Positions 53,761 through 63,991 of a stretch of 64,000 nt of DNA are shown here, in pieces. Both the position numbers and the translations under genes were made by a program. Numbering within the stretch: the stretch's first letter is position 1; the number at the start of each line of letters is the position of its first letter. The notes beneath the pieces are model-generated. The model was not told the origin of the DNA, did not search any database, and saw only the letters and a program-made list of their open reading frames with translations. The DNA is taken from assembly GCA_949825045.1 (NCBI GenBank), contig OX463806.1:41068208-41132207 (forward strand), in the 5' to 3' direction. This DNA comes from Argyresthia goedartella. Taxonomy: Eukaryota > Arthropoda > Insecta > Lepidoptera > Argyresthiidae.

Positions 53761-54985
53761 AGTAGATTGTAAAACAAGGGCACAAAACAAGCCATTTTAT
53801 AAGTCAAAGTCAGTATCTTTCCCGCCACTATTTATTTTTTATTTTTGATTTTCTGCATGTCGTTTTTGCTTAAGTAGTACGCGATACTGCCGACTCAAAC
53901 CTTGTTTTTTTAATGTTTTTGTTAATAACACTGGCTTTTATTAGTTTTTAGTTTTATATTACTTTTACTATGCAACATAGAACGCAAATAAATTAAAGTA
54001 AATGTATTAAAATAACGAGTTTATTTAATGCAGTCACCTCGTCTGTCAGGCTGAATGGCTTAATTGCCTTAGTCTAGATGACGATTACACATTATTCACT
54101 AGTGTATAAAATGCGATTTTATGCATTCTACATCCAGTTTATAGAAGGACTTTTCGAGCATGAGAAGGGAAATAGTAGATAGAAGTGTACAACAAGGGCA
54201 TAATACACGCTGTTTCATCCGAGACGTTGATATCCACCCGCCCGAGCCGCAGGCAGGGGTGGATAGTTAAGTCGAGGGTAAAATGGGGCCTGCTTTTCAC
54301 TTCGATTGCGAGAAAATGAAACAGTGATAATGTAATAAATTCCTTCTGAGAATGTATTGCCTTATTTGCCGCTTCTCCAGAGCATGAAATTTTTATACGT
54401 TTTAAGATAAATTTGCTTGGATTTAGGCGGCAATGGCAGTTCAAAACTGCTTTTGCTTTTGTTTCCATTATTGTGTTAGGCGTAAGCATTCTTTCCTCTT
54501 TATTGGACGACATATTCATTAACTTTCGTAAAACAACAAGTTTTGCAAAGGAAACAACTAAATAAAAGTCAAAAATAAGTCGCTTTCGCGCCACTGTCTG
54601 TATTTTTAATTTATGTTTTTTTTATTTTCTGCATGTCATTTTTAGCTTAGGTCGTACGCGATACTGCCCGAGTCATATTAGGATTTTTTAATGTTTTTGT
54701 TAATTATACTTGTTTTTATTAGTTTTTTCTTTTTTACTATGCAACATAGAATGCAAATAAAAAATAAAGTAAATAAAAATTTATTGAATGCAGTCACCTC
54801 GTCTGTCAGGCTGAATGGCTCAACTGTCTCAGCCTAGATTATTAATCTGCGGTCTAGATAACGACAACACTTTATGCACTGGTGCCCACAGACATATAAT
54901 AAGATACTACGTCTGGTGCCTAAAATGCGATTTTATGCAGCCTACATCCAACATAAAGAACTTTTCGAGCATGAGAATTGGATAA
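53761..54985. repeat. Direct duplication, 764-base offset
   Basis: A segment of about 370 bases (53805-54170) recurs at 54570-54985: TTCTGCATGTCNTTTTNGCTT, ACTATGCAACATAGAANGCA, ATGCAGTCACCTCGTCTGTC followed by AGGCTGAATGGCT, AAATGCGATTTTATGC and CTTTTCGAGCATGAGAA in the same order. The second copy has insertions. A third shorter similarity (AGTAGAT...ACAAGGGCA) starts at 53761 and 54173. A minus frame (54594-54139) spans the unit but resembles no known protein. Confidence 0.8.
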
Positions 54986-55068
54986 AATTATTAATATGGT
55001 TTTTACTGGTATTTGGGTAAAGGCCCGTAGCCCTCGGCGTGGACATTCATGCACTACTTATGGTATAC

Positions 55069-55300
55069 ATAGGTGACATTTAATTAGCTGACCATATTTT
55101 GGGGAATGACAGTATCCATCAATATTCCGCAGTACTTTGACCCGATCAGCTGATTATAAGTTATTATAGCAGACCCAATTTATTTTCGTTTGCATATGGT
55201 CGCAAACGAAAAAAAAAATTGGGTTTATTGGGGAAAGTTGGTCATAATTTTGAGAACTATCATTCAACAAAATATGGCCAGATAATTATATACGCAAGAA
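55069..55300. mobile_element. Palindromic MITE, copy 2, right end lost
   Basis: The left end TAGGTGACATTTAATTAGCT, GACCATATTTTGGGGAATGA and the internal TTCGTTTGCATATGGTCGCA match copy 1 at 11610. The right terminal repeat is readable only to AAAATATGGCCAGATAATTA and lacks the last 20 or so bases. A perfect palindrome begins at the break. Confidence 0.82.
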
Positions 55301-55301
55301 C

Positions 55302-55337
55302 CATATAATATTATATGGTTCTTGCGTCAAAAATAGT
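55302..55337. repeat. Perfect 36-base palindrome
   Basis: ACGCAAGAACCATATAAT (55302-55319) is directly followed by its exact reverse complement. It abuts the broken right end of MITE copy 2. Confidence 0.95.
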
Positions 55338-55607
55338 TTTAAAAAAAAATCATACAAATGTATGTTTGCAATAAAATAAAAAATCTTTGGTTTTAAGGCA
55401 CACCGCAACACATCTATTGCGTCAGTCGCTGCGGCAGAACAGCGCGTAAATAGTGTTTTTATTTAATTTTTCTAAAACTACGATCAGTATTCTTTTTAGT
55501 TTTTAGGGTATAAGAAGACACAACAAATTTTAGGGTAAAAACATCTATTAACCTTTTTTCTAGCAGTCTACCCTTTTAAGGAAAAGGTTGTCTTGATAAC
55601 ATTTTTT
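55338..55607. other. Spacer, no feature
   Basis: AT-rich spacer. Confidence 0.4.
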
Positions 55608-55649
55608 TTCTTCGGGATTCGGGATAGACACATCCCGAATCCCGAAGAA
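55608..55649. repeat. 18-base-arm palindrome
   Basis: TTCTTCGGGATTCGGGAT (55608-55625) and its exact inverse (55632-55649) surround AGACAC. Confidence 0.93.
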
Positions 55650-55674
55650 TCCTTGAGAATCGCGCTTCAAATAA

Positions 55675-56485
55675 CCACTCGTCTGTGGGTAGATCAAATA
55701 TGATAATACCCATCACCTTATAGGTTCGTTCAACTGGACGAAGTTGTGATTTACTTAAGACGTAAAAATGCTTGTATCCGAGATTTGTTGTTATTGTTAT
55801 TGCTGTGTTATTACTTATTTCTTAATTGAGTCTCCGCTATCCTGAGTTCGGAGGTTGCTCTAATCTAAGAGTCTTGAACTCTTCACGGACAAACAACGGA
55901 AACTCACAGACGACGAAAAACAAAGATTCTAAGGGCATTTGTACACGGTACTCTAAAATTCCGACCTTTCTAACTACTTGCGGTCTTTTGTGTCGTAAGC
56001 TGATTTCTAATGACATGCCAACAGCCTCGAATATAGAAGGCTACTTATGGGTTCATTCTGGTGTATTTTTTTTCTGTTTTGGCAAGGGCATAGCGCTGCT
56101 TAAAATATGTCTGCCTGACAACATTCTATCATCAATAAACCATAGGATGGTAGTGATGTATAATAGAGTAAGTAAGCAGTTTATTTTAAAGCATTTTATA
56201 AATAGTCGTTTTTGGTTGCCTGCTTGCTACATTGAACAAAGATAGAATATTATAACAATAAAGCCTTTATTATCTTATTTAACAACATCATATACAATTT
56301 CTAAATATTTAATTTTAAAGATATTTCATACTTATTGGTTTTTGTGACTTATTTTCACACTTCTCGGTATTTGTGCCTTAAGTAGGCCTCCCGATGCGGT
56401 TTGTAGATTTTCTGACCAATCTCAAACTCCCACTTTGAGGTACTAACATGCCTCGCAGCTTCCACTCGTCTGTGGGTAGATCAAA
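55675..56485. other. Unclassified segment between 24-base direct repeats
   Basis: The 24-base sequence starting CCACTCGTCTGTGGGTAGAT occurs perfectly at 55675-55698 and 56462-56485. The 763 bases between could be an insertion with a long target duplication. A plus frame (55826-56245) reads SLRYPEFGGCSNLRVLNSSR... and ends FINSRFWLPACYIEQR; it is not recognised and has no ATG at its start. ACAATAAAGCCTTTATTATC follows it, like a polyadenylation or LINE-tail region. Confidence 0.45.
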
Positions 56486-56905
56486 GGTGGCCCGCGATTT
56501 TGAATCTTATTGTTAGGTAATAAAGTTCAAAAACTATGAAAAATTATCAATCACCTGTTGATGGCCCCACAGGTGAGTGGATAATTGTTTTAGTGTGAAG
56601 GGATCCTTCATGCCATTGGGATGGCATTTGCGACTAAATAGTTACTGTAGTTACTGTATTACGGTATATATTGGGATTTGGCGTATTTGGTTGATTTCAC
56701 TGGCACTTTTTGATAAATATAAATAAAATAAAATCATTTATTGCATGTAGGCAAATAAATGCACTTTTACAAGTCAAACACTTACTTAAGTCTCATATAC
56801 ATGGAATAAAATAAAAAATAAATCAAATATGATTAACTAAACTAATGAGTACATAACTGATTTGAGTTTGAAAAAGGAAATTTCACCTTCAAGTGATTCA
56901 TGGCT
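56486..56905. other. No gene seen
   Basis: AT-rich flank of the copia element. No recognisable feature. Confidence 0.45.
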
Positions 56906-56910
56906 GAATC

Positions 56911-57066
56911 TGTGAGTACTGGCCACAGCACTGTCGATGGTTCTCCGTATGAAATTAATGTGACAAGATACTTCAGAATGTCAATGCAATTCTGTTATTG
57001 TAAAAGACTAACAATAAATGTGTATTTTAGGTCCGCCATGTCTTTCCATGTTAAATAACCCCAACA
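56911..57066 (+). repeat. copia 5' LTR
   Basis: It starts TGTGAGTACTGGCC and ends AACCCCAACA (TG...CA ends). At 156 bases it is short for an LTR but usual for some copia lineages. AACAATAAATG at about 57010-57019 could serve as a polyadenylation signal. Confidence 0.96.
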
Positions 57067-57068
57067 AA

Positions 57069-57079
57069 TGGTAGCAGAG
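57069..57079 (+). promoter_or_regulatory. Primer-binding site for initiator tRNA-Met
   Basis: TGGTAGCAGAG, two bases after the 5' LTR, is complementary to the 3' end of animal initiator tRNA-Met (CUCUGCUACCA), where reverse transcription would be primed. Confidence 0.8.
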
Positions 57080-57118
57080 CGTGGTTATACGATTATCTAC
57101 AAATAAAAAGGTAAAAAT

Positions 57119-60100
57119 ATGGCATAGACGAGTTACCGAAATATCGAACCATTGACCAAGTCAAATTATGACACTTGGTGCCTACAAGCGCAAGCCGTCC
57201 TAATAAAAAACGATTATTGGGATATCGTAAGCGGAAATAAAAGTCTGTCATCAACTGCGGATGCGGCGGCAAAATCTGCGTTCGAAAAGGAAGACCTCAA
57301 GGCAAGAGCTGAAATTTTACTTTTGCTGTCACCTTCAGAACTCAAGCAAATAAAAACATGCACGTCGTCGAAATCTGTATGGGACAAACTTAAAGCTACA
57401 TATCAAAGCACCGGGCCCGCACGTAAGGCAACCTTATTAAAACAGCTAGTTCTCAAACGTATGACAGCTGACGAAGACATCCGTGATCATCTAAATAACT
57501 TCATGGATGTGGTCGATAAACTCGCCGACATGGAAATAAAAATACCGCCAGAACTGCTCAGCATAATGCTCCTCTATAGTTTGCCAACGTCATTCGAAAA
57601 TTTCCGAATAGCCATCGAGTCAAGAGACACACTGCCTAATCCTGACGACCTGAAAGTGAAGATTCTCGAAGAATACCAGGCCAGGAGCGGTAACGAAGCA
57701 CCTGAAAGTAGTGAAGCATACCACTTCAAGAAAAATAAGACGAAGTTGTACTGCAAGAACTGCAAGAAGAAGGGCCACACTACCGAGGCATGTTGGGGCA
57801 AGAAGGATCGCTCAAATGAGAAACCTAACAGAAGCCAATCAAAAACTTTTAACGTCTGCCTGAGTACTGCAAGTTCAAGCACCGATAAAAACATGTGGTG
57901 TTTAGATAGCGGCTGCTCATCCCATATGTGCGGCGACAAGACGATGTTTTCGGCTCTGACCCCTGAAAATGGAACCCTAAAGTTGGCATCGAACAAATAT
58001 ACAAGCAAAATTGAAGGCAAAGGAAAAGTTACAGTCAGCCAAGAAAAAGTAGACTACAACTTCAAAGACACGTTGTTTGTTCCTGATGTGTCAGTCAATC
58101 TACTGTCAGTAGGCAAAATAGCTGACAGAGGACATAAAGTCATCTTCGAAAAAGATAAAGCCTACATCGTAGAAAAAAGCGGCGAGGTGTCACTGACAGC
58201 ACAGAGAAGAGACGGTCTATACTACTTCGAATTTGAGAAGAAAGAAGTGTCAAACTACACCCGAAAAAGCAACGACTGCGACCTAATGGAATGGCATCGC
58301 AAACTTGGCCATATAAATGAAAGGGATCTGAAGAAGATGGCCCAAGACAACCTAATGTATGGATTGCGACCGACTGATGAAAAATTAGAAGCGTGCGAAA
58401 CCTGCATAAAAGGCAAGCTGTCAAGATTACCATTTACGCGACACGATGGCCTCTACACAACGGAAAAGCTGGAAATTATCCATAGCGACGTATGTGGGCC
58501 TTTCGAGTGCGAAACGTTAGCGGGATCGAGATATTACGTCACATTCATAGACGATTTCACTCGATACTGCCACGTCTACTTCATAAAGAAGAAAAGTGCC
58601 GTATTCAAAACTTTTAAGCTATATAAAAGCGAAGTCGAGACGTTTCACAACAAAAAGATAAAACACCTGCAGACAGACAACGGCACTGAATATCGCAACA
58701 AGGAATTTGACGATTTCCTCAAATTCCTAAATTCATTATGTAATTTTCTTAAAATAAAATTTCATATAATCACTACACGGAATCCAAAGAAGATTGACCA
58801 CTGTGTATACCCCGCAACAAAATGGAACAAGCGAGAGGAAGAACAGATCTTTGTTGGACAAAGCCAGATGCCTGTTGATCGAAGCAAACGCACCCAAAAA
58901 GTTGTGGGCAGAAGCGGTACATACGGCCAACTACCTTATTAACCGCAGCCCTTCGAAAGCGTTAAACGGCGAGATACCATTCACGAAATGGATTGACCGA
59001 ACACCATCTGGCAATCTTCTTCACGTTTTCGGCAGGAAGACTTTTGTCCTGAAAAAGAACAGACGAGGAAAGCTGACTCAACACGCTAAAGAGGGCGTAT
59101 TCATGGGATACTCGTTGACTACAAAAGGATACAGAGTATACATACCTGAAGATGATGACATGGTGATAAGCAGGGACATCAAGGTTATAGATCAGATGTA
59201 CTTCAAAGAAAAAGACACGGATTATGAAAACCTTGTATACAAAGAGGAACGCCATCACTCGAACACACCTGAAAAAGAAAAAGAAAATAAAAACAAAAGA
59301 AAAAAGAACAAAATTAGACAGGAAATAGAAATCGAAATTACAGAGAGGAAAAATGACACAATGAATAACGAAATTCAAAATCCGGAAAACTTACCTCTAG
59401 ATCCTGATGACTTGGACGAAAACGAATCCTTTGATGACGCATCGGAGATAGTAGAGATTCCTGAGAATGGGAGGCCGCAAAGAGAGAGGCGCCCACCTGC
59501 ATGGACTAGAGATTATGTACTGGATGAGACTGAAGAAAGCCAAGAAAGTCATTTACTCAATGAAATAACTTACCTGTCTGATGAAAATGAGAACGACGAG
59601 TACTGGCATGATGCCATAAAAGCTGAAATAAGAGCACATGTCAAGAACGGAACCTGGAAAGTCGAAAAGAAAGGCAAAGATGTGAAAGTCGTTGACTACA
59701 AAATGGTTCTAAGAAATAAAGTTGGACCAGATGACACCGTCACAAGAAAAGCCAGACTTGTAGCACGAGGCTTTACACAGCGACCAGGTATCGATTACAA
59801 TGTCGCGAAACTAAGTTCGATCAGATCTGTCATCGGAGTAGCTGTCGAGGAAGAGTTAAATCTGAACCAAATGGACGTCACAACCGCGTACCTAAATGGT
59901 GAGCTGGAAGAAAAGATAGTGATGAAATACCCTGACTACTTAGAAGAATACCTGACAGAAATTATGGTCGAAGAAAGTACAAAAGAAGACTTAACTATAT
60001 ACAACAAAACAGTTGACATGCTGAGAGACATAAAAAACAACCCAAAAGAGAAGGTATGCTGTCTCATTAAAGCGCTTTACGGACTCAAGCAGGCAGGGAG

Positions 60101-61173
60101 GCAGTGGTACAAAAAGCTCGACACAGAACTAAAACACATCGGTTTGAGAGCATCAGAAGCTGACCCATGTGTATACCTACTAGAGAAAAGGGGAGTTAAA
60201 ATAATAATAGTAATCTATGTCGACGACTTATTGATTGCCTACCACGAGTAGGCAATCAATAAGTCGTCCTAGAAAACTTAAAGAAGTCAAAGACCTGCTA
60301 AATTCAAAATTCGAACTAAAAGATTTGGGAAGACCGAAACGGCTCATTGGTATAGATATGATATATAACAAAGAAGGAATTAAAATATGCCAACAGAAAT
60401 TCATTGAAGACACTTTAAAGAAATTTAAAATGGAAGACTGCAAAACTACATCAACGCCAATGGAGCCAGGCCTCAAACTTGAAAGATGTGGAAAAGATGA
60501 AAGTCAACATCTTAATCTTCCTTACAAAAATTTAATAGGTACGCTGATGTATCTGGCAGTGGCAACTCGCCCTGACATCATGTTTGCTATAAGCTACCTA
60601 TCACGGTTTAATGACTGTCATAAGGAAGAGCACTTTAAGTGCGCGAAAAGGGTACTTCGATACCTCAAAGCGACTAAAAACGTCGGATTGACATTCACGA
60701 AGACCGGCCAAGACATGCATGGCATGGCTGATGCGGACTGGGGCTCTTGCAAGCTCGATCGGAAGTCATTTTCAGGCTACTGTTTTAAATATGCTGGTAC
60801 GGCCATAAGCTGGATGTCGAAGAAACAAAAGAGCGTCGCCCTTTCGACAGCAGAAGCGGAATACGTCGCCTTAACCGAAGCTGCGAAGGAAGCGATACAC
60901 TTAAAAAGTCTATTCAAAGACTTGGGAGCTGACTACGAACGAGTTGTTGTCGCAATCGACAATCAAGCAGCCCTCAAGTTAAGTCAAAATTCAATGGTGA
61001 CGTCGAAGTCAAAACACATTGATTTAAAAATGCACTTCATTAGGAACTGTATCCAAGAAGGAGCAATAGACGTCAAGTATCTGCGAACCGAAGACATGGA
61101 GGCAGACCTGCTAACCAAAGCTTTAGCTGGTCCGCGTTTGATGAAGTTGCGGAGCAGCCTTGGACTGTCCTGA
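57119..61173 (+). pseudogene. copia gag-pol polyprotein, disrupted
   Basis: Start codon ATG at 57119; a TAG at 57125-57127 stops it at codon 3. Gag follows (LTKSNYDTWCLQAQAVL) with zinc knuckle CKNCKKKGHTTEAC (57753-57794). The protease motif is WCLDSGCSSHM (57898). Integrase has WHRKLGH...CETC, the Asps in HSDVCGPF and QTDNGTEY, and the Glu in NGTSERKN; about 55 AT-rich bases (58724-58778) are inserted between the second Asp and the Glu and shift the frame. RT has MDVTTAYLNGELEE and the active site YVDDLLIA (60217-60240), followed by an inverted insertion that stops the frame at 60249-60251. RNase H has ADADWGSCKLDRKS and ALSTAEAEYVAL. The end is LRSSLGLS. Confidence 0.96.
60222..60268. repeat. 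21-base-arm palindrome within the copia RT
   Basis: GACGACTTATTGATTGCCTAC (arms 60222-60242 and 60248-60268, spacer CACGA). The left arm encodes DDLLIAY of the RT active site. The right arm is its inverted copy and is not part of a normal RT frame; coding resumes with RKLKEVKDLLNSKFELKDLG just after it. Confidence 0.96.
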
Positions 61174-61200
61174 TCACCACGATAGTGCCGTGAAGAGGAG

Positions 61201-61356
61201 TGTGAGTACTGGCCACAGCACTGTCGATGGTTCTCCGTATGAAATTAATGTGACAAGATACTTCAAAATGTCAATGCAATTCGGTTATTGTAAAAAACTA
61301 ACAATAAATGTGTATTTTATGTCCGCCATGTCTTTCCATGTTAAATAACCCCAACA
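61201..61356 (+). repeat. copia 3' LTR
   Basis: It is 156 bases, preceded by a purine-rich stretch, GTGAAGAGGAG (61190-61200), the likely plus-strand primer. Four substitutions distinguish it from the 5' LTR, and there are no indels. Confidence 0.96.
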
Positions 61357-61361
61357 GAATC

Positions 61362-61531
61362 TCGCACAGGAAAAATAAACTCCATGAACTTTACCAGTAC
61401 TTCGGAAATACGCCCGTCAGAGAATGTAATTGAGAGAGATGTAATTTTTTCAATTTTCGACATTTTTTTTTACACAATGTGCGATATAAAAATTATCTAA
61501 TCTAATGACAATATTATAACATCGTATCCAT
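61362..61531. other. Spacer, no feature
   Basis: AT-rich spacer between copia and the MITE. Confidence 0.4.
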
Positions 61532-61849
61532 CAGGGTGACATTTAACTAGCCGAACATATTTTGGGGTATGATTGTACCCATCATTACCGATTTTTTATT
61601 TTTTTGGAGGGGAAATAAATGGAATTGAAACCCATGCCCAGGAGTCAGACCTCGCTGCTGTGTCCGGGTCCCTACACATTTAGCTGGCATCAGTATACGG
61701 ACTAAAACAACCCCTTTGTTGTGTTGTGTGACAGTTATCGATAATCGATTTAACTGTGAGCCATGGGTGACCATTATATTTCTTGGGGAGTTGTTTATAT
61801 TGAAGGGTTCACTCCTCAAAATATGGTCGATAAATCAAATGTCACCCGG
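61532..61849. mobile_element. Palindromic MITE, copy 3, with nested repeat
   Basis: The left end CAGGGTGACATTTAACTAGC, CGAACATATTTTGGGGTATG and the right end TCAAAATATGGTCGATAAAT, CAAATGTCACCCGG match copy 1 at 11610. Between 61593 and 61777 the normal centre is replaced by the interspersed repeat also found at 610-800. Confidence 0.82.
61593..61777 (-). repeat. Interspersed repeat, copy 2
   Basis: In reverse complement this reads CATGGCTCACAGTTAAATCG, ATTATCGATAACTGTCACAC, AACAAAGGGGTTGTTTTAGT, AGGGACCCGGACACAGC and TTTCCCCTCC, as at 610-800. It lacks the extra inverted arm that makes the left copy palindromic. Confidence 0.75.
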
Positions 61850-61944
61850 TATTTGCTATAATTATTACGAAATATGAATTTTAGATTGTTTCTAAACACA
61901 TAAATCGAATAGGCATCTCTATTCCATTGTTAGGAACAACAACG

Positions 61945-62715
61945 TATTGTCTTGAATAACGAACATTTGGAATTTGTAAATGAAACATTATTCTTGGGGA
62001 TCAGTATCGACGCAAGGAAGCAATGGGACCCTCATTTAAATGCGTTATCCGCAATTCGTCAACTGACTGACGTTACTACTGCCATACTTGTATATTCCAG
62101 TTATTTTCATAGCATTATGTACTACAGAATTTTAATGTGGGGTCAAGCTGCTAACATAAATAGCATCTTTGGGTTACAGAAGAGGGCGATACGTTCCATA
62201 TAGAAATTGCGTGGTCGCAATTCTCTTAGAGAATTGATTGAATAAATTTATATCCTCAAAGTACTCCTCCTCCTTCTCACAGTTCATATTTGAAAACATT
62301 ACATAAACATTATATAAAAACTAGAAATAATATAATAAATAATAAGGTAAACCATTAATTAATGGGGAACTTCTATAAAAATAAAATAATAGAATAAAAT
62401 ACCAGATGATATTGTAAATCTGTCCGATTCACAATTGAAAACGATGCGATAAATGATTACTTAGATGATAAAAACGTCTGGTCAATTACTGTTGTTCCAA
62501 ATCGGTGGAATAGATTGTAAATATGAATTATGTGTGAATCTTTATATATTTAAAAGAAAAGTACAAAAGATACGATTCCTGTCAAGTTTCTTCTGGCCGT
62601 TCTAGTACACAGGTAGTGAACGTGCTATCCATAATAGCTTTGACGTCGAAAAATTATTTCTACAAATCTTAATTCGAATAAAATATTTTTGACTTTTGAC
62701 CTTTGGCTTTTGACT
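61945..62715 (+). pseudogene. Family B-like RT C-terminal relic with tail
   Basis: The plus strand reads LEFVNETLFLGISIDARKQW, DPHLNALSAIRQLTDVTTAI, LVYSSYFHSIMYYRILMWGQ and LQKRAIRSI, a diverged relative of the family B C-terminus (FLGITIDSKLQWGPH, TDVATSRLVYFGYFHS). It ends around 62670-62715 with AATAAAATATTTTTGACTTT and TTTGACC/TTTGACT repeats, the family's tail type. The palm with ADD is absent. Confidence 0.75.
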
Positions 62716-63623
62716 ATACTGTATTTGTTTAAAGATACAGCACACTGGCAGGGTAATCAAAAGGGGGTTATCAGGGGTAATCAGGAGGTTTGAAGATTTT
62801 TATGAAGTAATTTGAAAATATAATCCATAAAATTAGCCAACGATAAAAACACTAAAACCAAAAAAACAAATACTGCGCTAAATTGTTCTAAAGTGGCACG
62901 TTTGGCAGAGATTTTTGGTTAGGAAGTTTGGAAGTGGTAACCCAAGCGGCACATTAGTGCATTTAGCAGCTGGTTGGTGGCACTTAGTGGCAAAAATCAC
63001 TCTAATGGGTCGCATATCAGTGCAGATTATAACGTCTAGTTCTTAGCACAGCTTCAAGTTCTACAAGAGAACGAAATATTACTGATAATGGCATTTAAGT
63101 GAATTTTACCACCTTTACGTAACTTTCGGTGCTAAATTGTCTAAATTCGAACTTACATTGGCAAATAAGCTTTAAAATTCACTGATATGACACTTATAGT
63201 CGCAAATGGGTTCTTAAACATACTGATAAGCCACTGTGTGGACTGAGTAACATCGAACTCCTATTTGGCACTTTTACTTCCATATGGGTGGTATATTAGA
63301 GTATTTAATAACTAATAGTGGCAGAATAGAATATATTGCAACCTCTTTGGAACTCATATTTGTTGCAGTCTTAGGTTCTAATATGCACTAATATACTACT
63401 TTGAGTTCTACTTGGGGGGCGCCAAGAAGCTAAAGTAATAATTTTCACTTATTTAGAACGATAATGACACTTCATTTTTTAAAACTACCATATAGCCATA
63501 AGTAGCCCTACATATACAGAAACCGTTAAACAGCAAAATAAATTAACTTATGCGCGTACTCAACGATATTATTTTGGTTAAAATCCAATCATTTTCAGTA
63601 CTTACACTACTTTAACTTGAATT
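62716..63623. other. Unclassified, with recurring short words
   Basis: No protein is recognised. Short phrases recur irregularly: TGGCAC or TGGCA with nearby CACTGATATG, TACTGATAA, CACTAATAT, and GTTCTAA/GTTCTTA/GTTCTAC before them (for example near 62890, 63045, 63180, 63215, 63370). The pattern resembles a decayed array of iterated motifs. Confidence 0.35.
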
Positions 63624-63800
63624 ATGAATAAGGCCAAGTGGAGGAAAGTCAAGCGTTTTAATTACGATCGCCTGGTTAAGGAATCATTAAAGAATATATT
63701 GGAGCACTAGGTTACCGATGGATCCGATCAAAAAATTTTAGACGAACAGTCAATTGAAATAGAACGCAATGATTATATTGAAAAGTTAATACTTATATAA
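63624..63800 (+). other. Short open stretch with one stop, unrecognised
   Basis: An ATG opens MNKAKWRKVKRFNYDRLVKE, SLKNILEH, then one TAG, then VTDGSDQKILDEQSIEIERN and DYIEKLILI to a TAA. The charged, helical composition is protein-like, and the frame is kept on both sides of the stop. It could be an exon of a decayed transposon gene. Confidence 0.25.
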
Positions 63801-63922
63801 AAATAAAATAACTTTAAAAATATGTTAATATAATAAGTTGCTAAAATTGGTGGCATTGCAGTAAAAAATATAACTATCCAAGCACAACTCTAAGTTCCAA
63901 AAGAGTGAAATATGTTAGCATG

Positions 63923-63991
63923 CAGAAACAAAAACCGTTATCATGATACAAACGTGTGATTTTTGTATCATGATAACGGTTTTTGTTTCTG
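63923..63991. repeat. 30-base-arm palindrome at the right edge
   Basis: Arms 63923-63952 (CAGAAACAAAAACCGTTATC, ATGATACAAA) and 63962-63991 are exact reverse complements with a 9-base spacer. The window ends 9 bases later. Confidence 0.95.

Larger units (their letters stand above)
56911..61356 (+). mobile_element. copia (Ty1/copia) LTR retrotransposon
   Basis: It is complete in outline: 156-base LTRs at both ends, 5-base target duplication GAATC (56906-56910 and 61357-61361), a tRNA primer-binding site, one gag-pol frame in the copia order (gag, protease, integrase, RT, RNase H) and a purine-rich stretch before the 3' LTR. Total length is 4446 bases. The LTRs differ at 4 of 156 positions, so the insertion is fairly young, but the reading frame has at least three lesions. 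Confidence 0.97.

Noticed and set aside
54139..54594. A 151-codon minus-strand gene within the duplicated segment
   Set aside because: It is not preserved in the second copy, has no recognised domain and spans a junction of the duplication.
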